Assembly (NCBI GenBank): GCA_947247005.1
Contig: OX365948.1
Span: 38,320,601 to 38,384,600, forward strand
DNA length: 64,000 nucleotides
Source of the DNA: Spisula solida
Taxonomy: Eukaryota; Mollusca; Bivalvia; Venerida; Mactridae
Direction of reading: 5' to 3'
Under the pieces are notes generated by a model. That model made no database searches, was not told where the DNA came from, and worked only from the letters and a program-made list of their open reading frames with translations. The first letter of the stretch is position 1. Each line of letters opens with the position of its first letter. Positions 46,541-59,300 of this stretch are shown here, piece after piece. Both the position numbers and the translations under genes were made by a program.

Positions 46541-49500
46541 ACCCAAAAGAGATGCGAAGAAAGATAATGGAGCGAATAAAGGCAAAAGGAAGGAAAAGAA
46601 GAAAAGAGTGAACACAGCAGTACCACAGTATGTTAATGATAATGAAATGTATGGAGGGTTGGATGAACCTGATCCGGAATCTAGGGAATACATCTATGAT
46701 GATATTGATGAATTTCATGCAAGCAGGGAAAAGGTATCTATAGGCTTTATATTCTGTTGAAACCCATAATCATTAATGTATTGTGTATCTATAGTAAATA
46801 TTCAGCTTAAATATATGATTCTGATCACAGGTATCTTTACAGCTAAATAATAAGTAATAGTATGTCTGAAATGTGATGTATAATCTTAATAACTATATAC
46901 ATACTTCTAACTTTCTGTAATTTTGTTTACATTATATTTTTATGCCCCCGTATCGATAGATCGGGAGGCATATAGTGATTCACCTGTCCGTCCGTCTGTT
47001 CGTCCGTCAGGTTAACCCAAATTGACCGTTTCTTCTAGCATCATTATGGCTTGCTTCAAAGCTTCCATACTTGCATGGATGTTGTATATGAACACTCTCC
47101 ACATGCCTGTATTACCTGACCCCATTTTGACCTTCACCTTGACCTTATTTTGGACTTAGACTTATTGAAGGGCAAAATTCTTGGTTAACCCAAATTGACC
47201 GTTTCTTCTAGCAACATTATGGCTTGCTACAAAGCTTTCATACTTGCATGGATGTTGTATATGAACACTCTTCACACGCCTGTATCACCTAACCCCATTT
47301 TGACTTTCACCTTGACCTAATTTTGGACTTAGACTTATTGAAGGGCCAAATTCTTGGTTTACCCAAATTGACCGTTTCTTCTAGCATCATTATGGCTTGC
47401 TACAAAGCTTTAATACTTGCATGGATGTTGTATAAGAACACTCTCCACATGCCTGTATCACCTAACCTTGTTTTGACCTTCACATTGACCTAATTTTGGA
47501 CTTAGACTTATTAAGCGTCCACTTCTTGTTAACCCAAAATTAGTCTTACATCAAGGCGTTGTCTTCAAACTTGACATACTTGTTTATCATCATAAGCCCC
47601 TTACACTGACAAAGCCATGTAACCCTATTTAACATTTTAACAGAATTATGGCCCTTGATTGACTTTTTTATGGACTAGGCTTCCAAGGGGGCATAAGCGT
47701 TTATTGAACGCAGTCTTGTTTTGAAATTGTTTTGCAACTTTTGCTTCAATAAGTCTGTCAGCAACTATCATTAAATTAATGTGTACAAAATCATCACACC
47801 ATTTGAACATCGTCATTGAATTCTAAGAAGAAATGCTTGTTTATCCTGAAAGTAGAGGGTGTAATATACATGTATGATAATTGATTTATTATACATGATT
47901 CACAGATACTGTTTGACAGTGGATATAAACCAGAACAGGAGGTAGATGAATCAGATGAGGTCTGTATAATATTATCTTAGTTGTACAATACTGTTTTTTC
48001 CAAATCTCTTTCTACAATATATAAATGTATACGTATCATGCAAACTACATGTCTTCAACCCCTGGTTTGATTTGATTTTGATAAATTAGTGAATTTGACT
48101 ATACATGTATGACTATTACTATTGAGACAAAATATCTTAATTTTGCCATGTATAGGGATAGAAACTGTTACCTATCTTGTGAATTTGTACCTAAGGAAGG
48201 ATTTAAGCTGACAAGAAGGGTATCAGAGCAACAGATAAGGTTTTAGTCCATTGGGTATTTTACTCCTGAGTTTCAATTTTGTTTGGGTTTTGACAAATTT
48301 TAATTGGGTATTTAATAAAACTCATAGAGTAAATAAGCTTGTATGTACTATTCTGCACTATAACATCATTTTCTATTTGGGTATTTCAGATTGTTTTTGC
48401 TTTTTCTTACTCCCTCCTCTCAAAATCTATTGGGTTTTTAACAAAATTATTTGGGTAATTACCCTGATACGCAGCTTATCTGTAGCTCTGGGGTATAGTT
48501 CAGTTTATATGTTTGATTACAGGAGGAAGTGCTTGCTTTAGACTCTGAAGAATCAGATGATGATGAGATACGAGACTTGAAAGCTAAACTTCGTAAAGTG
48601 AAACAGTATCAACGTAAAGATGCACTAGGCAGTGATTTAGAAGATCAACCGGAAGATGACGAAGAAGCAGGTAATGTTGTTGATTTTGTTTACAGCCATA
48701 CCAGGTCCTGTGTTACAGACCATTTGTGAACAAAATACCAATGTTACAAAACCTGTCTGATAAGACCACCAACTTTAACTCCTATCAGAGCATTTTAATT
48801 ACAGAGCTCTACACTAACACTGGTCCGCTGGTCCGAGACCAGTGAAAATCCAGTAGGACCAGTGAAAATTCTGGAGGACCAGTAACTGTCCTATTTACAA
48901 ATTTGGCGCTTTTACCTTGTCGGACCAGTGGCCAAAATAGTTAGTGTCTAGGCCTGAATTATATACTATCTGCCAACAATGATCACTTTTTGTAGTTCCA
49001 ATGGGTGGTCTATACAGACATTTTTGACTGTATATAGAGTTGGATTTGGCTTTTCGGTAGAGCTCGGATTTATTCGATCTGAGATATATCGGCAATTCAG
49101 ATATATCGGAAGACAAGTTTCGATGATACGTCAGTATATCAACTTGCACATATAGATGAATCATAACTGGTACATTGGTCATGCTTCACTTATTTAGTTG
49201 TTCTACGTTGTATGTATAAGGTATAGAATCAGCTTTTGAAAATTGTAGCTTCGGTTTGGTTTTAGACTTAACCAATTTTGACAATTTGTAACATTCTATC
49301 GATGACAGCTTTGCTAGTTGTGCATATCGTCAGCACACATTGGTTGAATCAATTTTAAGGTAGTTATGGCCCTTTGTTTTTTTACACTTATAAATTTGTC
49401 CGCGCTATTTCTCCGTAACCATTTGTCGGATTTTAACAAAACTTTGCATGAATGATCAGTACCAAGTCTAGTTATGCATACCTGACTGTGTCAAGCAGCT

Positions 49501-50372
49501 TCTGGGGGTATTCATCACATTCAGTGATATTTCTTGTTTTGTATCAGAAGTTATATTTAGGAAATAGATCGCTGTTTTGCGAGATATACCAGTGAATAGA
49601 TAACGGTTTGGAGTTCATATGCATAGGAATTAATCACGAAGGCCGTAGGCCGTATAGCAGGTGTTATACTGTTAATATTCAAAATCAACTATCTCCATCA
49701 CTCTTTTAGTTTTTATGATGTTTGCAGAGATGACTGGAGTGGTTATACCCAACTGTGGTTTTATTAATGTTTCTACTTTGGCCAACTGACCTTTATCTCT
49801 GCCTTCTAAATGAGATGGTAAATGGATATAAGATTGACCATGTGACCCATGTCCAATACTGCTGTTCTTGTTATATTCCAGACCTACCAGATAACAAAGC
49901 CTGGGGAAGTAGAAGGAGCAAGTATTATGGTGATGATGCCATTGGTGAGTGTTGCCTATAGAACCCTTTACTCTATGAACACCTAATGTATGTATCTTAT
50001 ATTCTACATAACTTTAATAGGAAGCTAGTTTGTAAATTGTAGCCAATACTAGCCATACCGTTTATTGAAACATAATTGGGTGTTTGGCACAATATTGTAA
50101 TGCATCTACATAGAATTGTGCTATTCTTAAAGATTCTTATGAACATAATTGGCTAACCAATTTTCATTATGGTCCACTTTGATGTAACAATATAGAGTAC
50201 CAAGTAAGCAATATTTTTAAGCTGAAGTATTGCACTATTTCCAGATTTGAACAGAATGGCTTCTGATGATGAAGACGCTGAAGCTTTGTTGGAAGAAAAA
50301 GAAGCAATAAGATTACAGAAACAAATGGCTGAAGATCTTGATGAGCAGGACTTTGGGCTAGATATGTTCCAG
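46541..50372 (+). CDS. UTP3: UTP3 acidic N-terminal region (exons 1-5 of those seen)
   Basis: About 195 residues. A lysine-rich start (KRKEKKKR) is followed by EYIYDDIDEFHAS, which corresponds to the YYQDQVDDFH region of human UTP3. EEVLALDSEE and SKYYGDDA also match in order. The acceptor of the first exon (TATTTAACCAG) has a weak pyrimidine tract. An in-frame ATG at 46523 lies just before it and is an alternative start if no upstream exon exists. Confidence 0.9.
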
Positions 50373-53300
50373 GTAACAAGCGCATTATGCTTCCACAATA
50401 ATAGTGTAAATAATGTATATACTTCCTGTGATTTTTTAGCTCACCTGTCACATAGTGACAAGGTGAGCTATTGTGATCACTCTTCGTCCGTCGTGCGTGC
50501 GTGCGTCCGTCAACAATTCATTCAAACGACTTCTTTTCCTGAACCACTTGACCAATTTCAACCAAACTTCACAGGAATGTTCCTTGTGTGGTCCTTTCTA
50601 AAAATAGCTAAAAGAATTGTAATCTATAAATAACTCTGGTTGCCATGGCAACCGCTAGGAAAATCTATAAAAAAATCATAAAAAATCAACCGCTGGTCAG
50701 ATTTCAAAATAATTTTACAGAAATAGTTGCTGGGTGATCCTCTTACAAAATTGACATTTTTGTCTTGATTCGTCAAAAAACATGGCCGCCAGTGGGTGGG
50801 GCGCTGTTTTTCCCTATATATCTATAGTAAAATCATTAAAAATCTTCTCCTCTAAAAGTATGTGTTGGATTTCATTATAAATTGGTTAAATTGTTCCTTG
50901 GGTGGTCACTTCTTAAAATAGCTAAAAGAATTACATTCCATGCAGAACTCTGGTTGCTATGGCAACCGATAGGAAAATCTTAAAAAAATCATAAAAAATC
51001 AACCGCTTGCCAGATTTCAAAATAATTTTACAGAAATAGTTTTTGGGTGACCCTCTTACAAAATTGCTGTTTTCCCCTATATATCTGTAGTAAAGTCTTT
51101 AAAAATCTTCTCCTCTAAAAGTACTGTTGAATTTCATATTAATTGGGTAACAACATTCCTTGGGTCATCCTTTCTAAAAATAGCTAAAAGAATTTAAATC
51201 CATGCAAAACTCTGGATGCCATGACAACTGATTGGAAAAAACTTTTTTTAAAAACATGGTTCTACTTGATCAATGTGCACAGGTGAGCGACCTAGGGCCA
51301 TATGGGCCCTCTTGTTTATTTCTTGTTTGCGTTAGACTGAGACAGTCCTGTGTAACGTTATTGGTCATTTACTTTTTTCCCTGCCGGATTGGCCAATGAC
51401 TTCCAACTTCGAGGGAAATATTTCTTTTGTGTTTTGCCTTCGACTAAAACAGTCCAAAGTGCTTGGTCTCTTCAGGTCTTTTCTTTTTTTCTTTCGTGAT
51501 TTGCCAAATGACCTCCAACATTGCTTTGTTAATACTGTGTTATTTAGGAGACACTTTATGAATGTAAAGTAGTATACACTATTTGTTCATATTTAATGCT
51601 TACCATTGTAGGTGCCCCCAATATATTTTAGACTATTTTTTAGGCCCGGTTTAGTGGTCCTTTTTCCCTCTGCCAATTTTTCCAAGATTGCAAGATGCGG
51701 CCCGGGACTTTTTATACCCACCTGGTCCATTTATCCCCTCAATAAACACTATTCTGTGGTCATGTCTAGCTTTATCTAGGCCCCGTCCCCCCCTTGGCCC
51801 CGTTTTTCCCCCTTCTAGTACAATGTGTTGATATGATGACCAATGACCCGTATTTGATCATATTTTTCTCCCCTAGGCCCCTTCCCCCTAAGAAGTTCAA
51901 GTTTTTAGTATGATCAAATGCAGCATTGGCCCCTTTTAAGCTTTTAAGGTGAGCTTTTGTGATTGTTTTTTGTCCATCGACAGTACGTCCATACTCACCC
52001 ACTTGTAGTTGTGGGGTGTGGAACAATAGGCTATATTTAGATTCTATTCATTTCGTTGCTTACAGGGGGGGGGGATGTTGCTTATGGGGTTTTACAAACA
52101 AAAGGATGTACAAAAGAAAACCCTACAATGTCAAGTCAGTATGAACATGCCCACAAATGGGTATTTTTTATGGACAAACCAGTTGAAAATAGTTAAAACG
52201 AAAGTAGAATTTTCTTTTATGTGGTTAAAATTTTCTTTTATGTGGCTAAAATTAGATACATAACTACTCTTCATTCCTTTTGTAGCCACATAAATAACGT
52301 TTTGTTAGAACGTCCGTCGGTTAGACAATTGACCATTTTAAAACACTTTAAATTTTGCTTTGATCTTCACCAAATTTGGCCAGTAGTTGTATCTCAATGA
52401 AAATCTAGGTCAAATTCAAATGTTAAGTCATGTGGGGTCAAAAACTAGGTCAAAAGGTCAAATAATAGGAAAAGTCCTTGTTAACACTCCGAAGGCCACA
52501 TTTTTGCTGTAATCTTTGGTCAAAATGTTTATCTTGATGACCTTAAGGCCAAGTTCAAAGTTGTGTCATATGGGGTCAAAAACTAGGTCTCTATGACAAA
52601 TAATAGAACAATCTATAAAGCACCATAGAGGCCACAGTTCTGCTTCAATCTTCATGGAATATGTTCAAAATGTTTATCTGGATGACCTTAAGGTCAAGTT
52701 CAAAGTTGGGTCATGTTGGTCAAAAACAAGGCCACTAGGCTAAATAATCTTGTTAGCACTCTAGGTTGCATGTTTATACTTCAATCTTCATGAAGTTTGG
52801 TCAAAATATTTATTTTGATGATCTTTAGGCCAGGTACGAAGTTAGGTCAGATGAATCACACAATTCCTGTGATCACACGTCTGGTGCTTGAACCACTTGA
52901 TTCTTGATTCTTCTAGTGATCGCCCTGTCACATATGATTGTGTGAAAACTTTCAATTGTCTTTTGGATACAAGTAGGCAATCAAACATAGAAGTGTATTT
53001 CAAAGTTTGGTCGTGTTTAGCAGGTGAGGGCCCCAGGATCTATGATCCCCTGTTCTTCGGTTCTGATGGTGTTTGAGTTGGGTGGTTCCACTGTGTGTGT
53101 TTTTCACCATATTAGACTCGTATGTGTTTGATTGATCGTATAAGGCATTACTAATTTATTAAGTTTGACTGTGAAACAAGTTTTTTCAACTTATATTAAT
53201 TAATCACTATCGACACCTCATTCCTGTAGAGAAGCCAGAGAATGTCCTCTTTTGCTGAGCATCTAGTAAAGGAATTTAATTTCGTCTTTGGTATGACGTG

Positions 53301-56300
53301 GCCTGGGATCCAAACCGAGACCAACACTCAACGACTAAGTTATCGAGGAAGACATTTATATGTTGCACTGTTACTGTATTAGACTGGTCTCATGTTTTCA
53401 GCCATCAGAAAAGGTTGTGAAGAAACAGGACAAAGAAGAGAAAATTGAAATTGTTAAAGATTTATCCACATTATCACAGAAAGAAAAACTTAAGGTAGGA
53501 TATTTGAAACTTTTTCAGCATGGACCTGTAGGAAAAAATCAAGTACAACAGAATGATATGCTCATTCTATTTTCTACATTTCTACCTGAATGAACATAAA
53601 ATGTATGTAAACTGTTGTTACTAAGTTTATTTTTGTTGTGATATTAAAAAGAAGCAATATGCTGCCCTGAGTTTTTGCGGGAGAACTTTTACTTTTACAC
53701 ATACTTTAAACCATTTTTGTAACATTCTAGTTTAAAACAAGATGTAAAATGTTTGTAACTTTGTATAGTTTGGTCATGGTATTATATGTATAATATGATA
53801 GCCAACTTTGTATACTTCAGCTGGTTAAAAAAAAGTCTCCTGAATTATTGACACTGATTGATGAATTTCATGAAAAGGTAAGTGTACTTGTATATTCATT
53901 CATTTCAAATCAACAAGACCCAAGAAGTCCAGGGAAATAAATTCAAATAATGCATTCATGAAAGACTGACGATTTACTTGCTTATCTATCTGGATTCAAA
54001 TTATATACAAGAAAACCTTTTTATAGCTGGGAGTGTAATTCTCTGTTAAACATTCGTAATTCGGCACTTGTTCTTAACCATTTGTATGATTTCATTGAAA
54101 CTTCACTTAAATTCTTGGTACCAAGCCTAATTGTGCACACTGTCGGGTATTTTAGATTAAATGACTTTTGCCAGAGTTATGGCCCTTTGATGGTCTAAAA
54201 TTCAAGTCAATAATCGTTAAAATGTCACAGATTAGTTTATGTTTAGGGAAATGCATTTAATTTTATCTGAAAATATAAATCATAGCGTCATGCATGCTCT
54301 CGTTTTAAATGTAAGACATCTGGTTATACTATATGGGACTTATTGCATGGTCATTGTCTATCATAGATGGCCGAGTTTCAGAAGTTGAGTTATTTAAAAG
54401 ACTGGATTGAGAAGGAGAACAGAACAGGAAGTGCTGTGGATTACGTATATACCAAAATGCAACTGAATTTAAAGTAAGTTATCAACTAGTGTACATAGCA
54501 ATTTTCAAAACATTATGATCACAAATTGAATTGGAATTATTTTGACAATGCACATTTTGCTATTTAAAAGTCACATAACAATTGTTAGGTAGCAATATTA
54601 AGTAGTGTATACATCATACAGTGTATTTGTTATCAGTATCTATCTGTCATTGGAAATTGGGATTGGCTTTGTTTAAATCATTGATTAATTTTAGTGTTCA
54701 TTTTTGATCAAATATATACATGAGTTCCTGAAAATTATGCGATTCACTCTGAACAGGTGTTGTATTTGATGCGTGAAGGAAACCTTTGACCCCTGAAGTC
54801 TACTCCTGTAATATTGGTATATATAATGAGGAGGTATGGTCTTCATGTATACAGAGATGTGGACATGACTGTATGGTTCTGTGGATGCTGTCTATACAGG
54901 GTTCTGTGGATGCAGTCTATACAGGGTTCTGTGGATGCAGTCTATACAGGGTTCTGTGGATGCAGTCTATACAGGGTTCTGTGGATGCAGTCTATACAGG
55001 GTTCTGTGGATGCAGTCTATACAGGGTTCTGTGGATGCAGTCTATACAGGGTTCTGTGGATGCAGTCTATACAGGGTTCTGTGGATGCAGTCTATACAGG
55101 GTTCTGTGGATGCAGTCTTAACAGGTTTCTGTGGATGCGGTCTTTACAGGTGATCTTTACAGGGTTGAGAGGTCTTCAAATATTCCTAGACTTCTCTCAG
55201 CATACATCATGTGACATGCATATATAAGAGATGTATCCTCCTGATTTCAGTTACTGTACCAATATTGTGTTCTACTTGATGTTGAAATCGAAACAAATGA
55301 TTGTTGAGAATCATCCTGTAATCAAGAGACTACTTCAGTATAAGAAGGTAAATTTTGTATTGTATATTTTTACTGTTAACAGGCTAGAGATCACAGTTTT
55401 CACTAAATATTTATGATACCTGGTCACAATGTTTGCCTCTGTAAAATCTAGGCCTAATTCAAATTTAAAGTGTATCATCAATTTGTGTTCTTAGGAAGAT
55501 AGGAAAGGTGTGTGAAAATGCATTTTTATGGTGTAAAGGGTCAAAAGGTTATTATATTGTGTATTTGTACAAGAAAAGAGGCTGTAGATGTAATAATGTG
55601 TGAGTAAATTGTATTGTACAGATATCAAAACAGCTTGAGGTCGCTGATAAACAACTCGGACCGGAAATTGATGAAATTGTTCAGAAACTTGAAAATGGTG
55701 AGAAAGTACTTATTGGACGAGACATTGAACAGCCGAGAACATTTTCAAGGTAAAGATGTTTCATTCAGCACAATGCTTCATAAATAATAAACACTATAAC
55801 TGTTTAATCGCATAATCAAGTAGGGCCACAAGCTTATTAATTAGTACCAAGAGTACTATTAAATACGAGAAAGTCGGTGCTCTTGTTACGAGTTACTGAC
55901 ACTCCTGCACATGTGGAGTATTAAATTTTGTAACTTTTATGCTAGTAACGTTGATGCCTGTCAGACTGATTAGGGTGACTCATGTATATGACTGAAAATT
56001 GGCTTAAAAGTTGCGTCAACCCAATGAAAACCAGTTTAATGAATAATATTCATATGTTTAATGATTTTTTGTTACATGTTATGACATTCTAATTTTATAT
56101 CATTTCTTTTAAAATGTTTTTATTAAAGAATACAGAAGGCTTCGAAAAAGAACGATTCTACCAAGAAGCAGAAACTTTCTGAGATGGCCTCAGACTCTGA
56201 TAATGATTATGATGATTTCACTCCTACAAAAGCTAAGAAAATGGTATGTTCTCTTTTTTAATAATCATCATATTCACACTTCAGGATTGAGGCTAGAATC

Positions 56301-59300
56301 AATTTATTCCTAGGTTATAATCCCATAATCATTATGATCATCATATTTACACTTCAGGACTTAGGCTAAAACAATTTAAATCTTAGGTTATCAACCCCCT
56401 ATTTTACATGTCACCATGATCAGTTACATTTTCTTTTAAATATTTGACAGTCTGTTACACTATTACAAGAAAAGAAATATATCCAAATTGAAACCTTGTA
56501 ACAGGAATTGTCAGAATATTTAGCAATTTTGAAAATACACTTCAAATACACTCCCATCACCGAGCGACCCTTCAAATACACTCCTATCACCGAGCAACCC
56601 TTCAAATACACTCCTATCACAGAGCGATCCTTCAAATATACTCCAATCACCTCAAATACACTCCTATCACCGAGCGACCCTTCAAATACACTCCCATCAC
56701 CGAGCGATCCATCAAATACACTCCCATCACCGAGCGACCCTTCAAATATACTCCCATCACCTAGCGACTCTTCAAATACATTCCCATCACCGAGCGACCC
56801 TTTAAATACACTCCCATCACCGAGCGACCCTTCAAATACGCTCCCATCACCGAGCGATCCATCAAATACACTTCCATCACCAAGCGACCCTTCAAATACA
56901 CTCCCATCACCAAGCGACCCTTCAAATACACTCCCATCACCAAGCGACCCTTCAAATACACTCCCATCACCGAGCAACCCTTCAAATACTCTCCCATCAC
57001 TGAGCGACCCTTCAAAATTAATACTCTCCCATCACTGAGCGACCCTTCAAATACACTTTGATCACCCCGGAAATTGTCTGTTCTGATATCCCCGGCTAGT
57101 CCGCATTTAAATAATGCTAACTGTGAGCCTACATGGTTAATATGAAAGGATAGGAGTGTGGAAAGTAGCCTCTACACCTACAAATTTGTTCATCTTAGTT
57201 TTTAAATGGACATATTTGTACAAAAACAAATACACTGGCATCAACCATGTGATAAACAATATCAATTATCGGTTTATAAACAAAATTCAAACACAAATTG
57301 AATTCCAAACTGCAAAAACTTGAAAAATAGGCCTCAATGTCACATGCAGTCTGCAGTCTTGATATAAACATTTGTGACCTATAGGTTTGTGCGCATAAAC
57401 TGATGACATCATTAAAAGCACACGGGAATGATTTTGAAAAAAAAAAGTTTTGTAACATAAAGTTTGATATTTTGGCAGTTAGTTAGCATCTTTTTCTGCT
57501 CGTAAATATATTGTATCTTATGCGAATTTTGAGGAAATAAAATGACTACAGATTTATCGACTGGAAGCAGTGAATATGTAAACAGTGAAATCGGTGCTGT
57601 GAAAAAACTTGCAGTGAACGTTACAAACACTGTTTTTGTCGATTTTTTTTGCATTATTTGGCTGGATAAATAAATGTCTTCTTAATTACTTAAAAACAGA
57701 AATGAGATATTTAGCAAAGCAATAAGGGTTTTACTGAAATGCACAAACTTATAGGAATAGAGGCTAAATTTGCTGAAGTAAGTTTGACTGGCCCTTGAGA
57801 TAAGGATAGCATTACAATGAATTAATAGACAAGTTCTGTTCATGTGTTTTTAATAACTTTTAACTTTGGTAACTTTCATCAGTTTAAATGAACATTTAAA
57901 TGTTGCAGCAAGTCTTAGTTTTGTGACATGTAGGCCTCTTAAACTTGTATCTTTTATGCTATTTAATATTGCGGTAGAATTATATTTCATCTATATTGTA
58001 GGCCTCTTAAACTTGTATCTTTCATGCTATTTAATATTGTGGTAAAATTATATTTCAACTATATTGTAGGCCTCTTAAACTTGTATCTTTTATGCTATTT
58101 AATATTGTGGTAAATTATATTTCAACTATAGTGTAGGCCTCTTGAACTTGTATCTTTTATGCTATTTAATATTGTGGTAAAATTATATTTCAACTATATT
58201 GTAATAGAAATCTGATAGAAGATTTGAGACCCAAGATGAGAAGGCTGCACTGGAGTATTATGATAGTATGAAAGCTGGCCGACCTGAAGAAGAAGATGAT
58301 AATGATGATGAAGACGATATTAAAAGGTATTAGAATCTGATCTGGGCCTTAGGATATAGAACATTTAACCAAATATCAGTTTTTTCTTCCCCCATTTGAT
58401 TGATGAATAGTACAAACAAGAAATCAAATCTGTGTAGCTGATTGAAATGACAGAGTGAAGTTCCAAGTTATTGTTATATGTATGAAATATTCTGTAAAAA
58501 AACATATTAAATATTCTTACTTCATCCAAATTTTGTAGTTTTGAAAGGATTTATTAGACCATTAATTGTATATTCCAAATTTTAGACCTTGGTCAAAGAT
58601 GTTGGGTTTAATAAATAATTTGTTCGGCATGATTATGATGAACGCAAAGTCCTACAATACTGTTTTTGATGAGAACTGATTTTAGATCAACACATTATGC
58701 ATTATCAAATATTGTGCTGTCTGGTCTTTAAAATACATTTTCAAAAGTTGTGCAGTTTGGTCCATCCAGTTTAGGACTTTGGTTTGTGCGAATAGAAGTA
58801 ATTTGATATCAGTTAGTGTTTCATACATATGTTAAACATATGCTTTATATTACAGTAATTTGGAGGGCGTTGATGAAGATGGGGATGATGCTTTTGATGA
58901 CCTAGATGTAGATGGTAAAAGAGCAATATCATACCAGGTATATATCTTCTTTATTAATTAACTTTTTCTTCTTAGTTTTAAAGTTATAGTCATTCTAGAT
59001 ATAGATTGCATGTATTCTATTATCAGGGTTAGGTGAAGTGGCCACCATATATAACTGAACAATTGTTGAGAATAGGCTTTAACCCAATAAATAAAAACAT
59101 ATATAGTATACAGGTACTGATAAACATAAATGTATATAAAGTGGACTTTATACATTTAAGAAATGTTGAAATAAGAAGGATCTCTTAGGCCAATTTCACA
59201 AATTCTTCATAGTTATTGCATAAGAAATTTAGTGCCAATTTTCAAAACCAATGTGACTAAGCGAGGAAAATGTGCAGCTTACTGACCCTTCACAATCCTG

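Noticed and set aside
48251..48541. 96-codon frame overlapping the start of a UTP3 exon
   Set aside because: It is intron sequence running into the exon in a different frame.
54786..55227. Frames of 90-137 codons
   Set aside because: A 25-bp repeat read in three frames, inside a UTP3 intron.
56420..57038. Repetitive frames on both strands (SPSDPSNTLP and GSLGDGSVFE types)
   Set aside because: They are products of a 30-bp repeat in a UTP3 intron.
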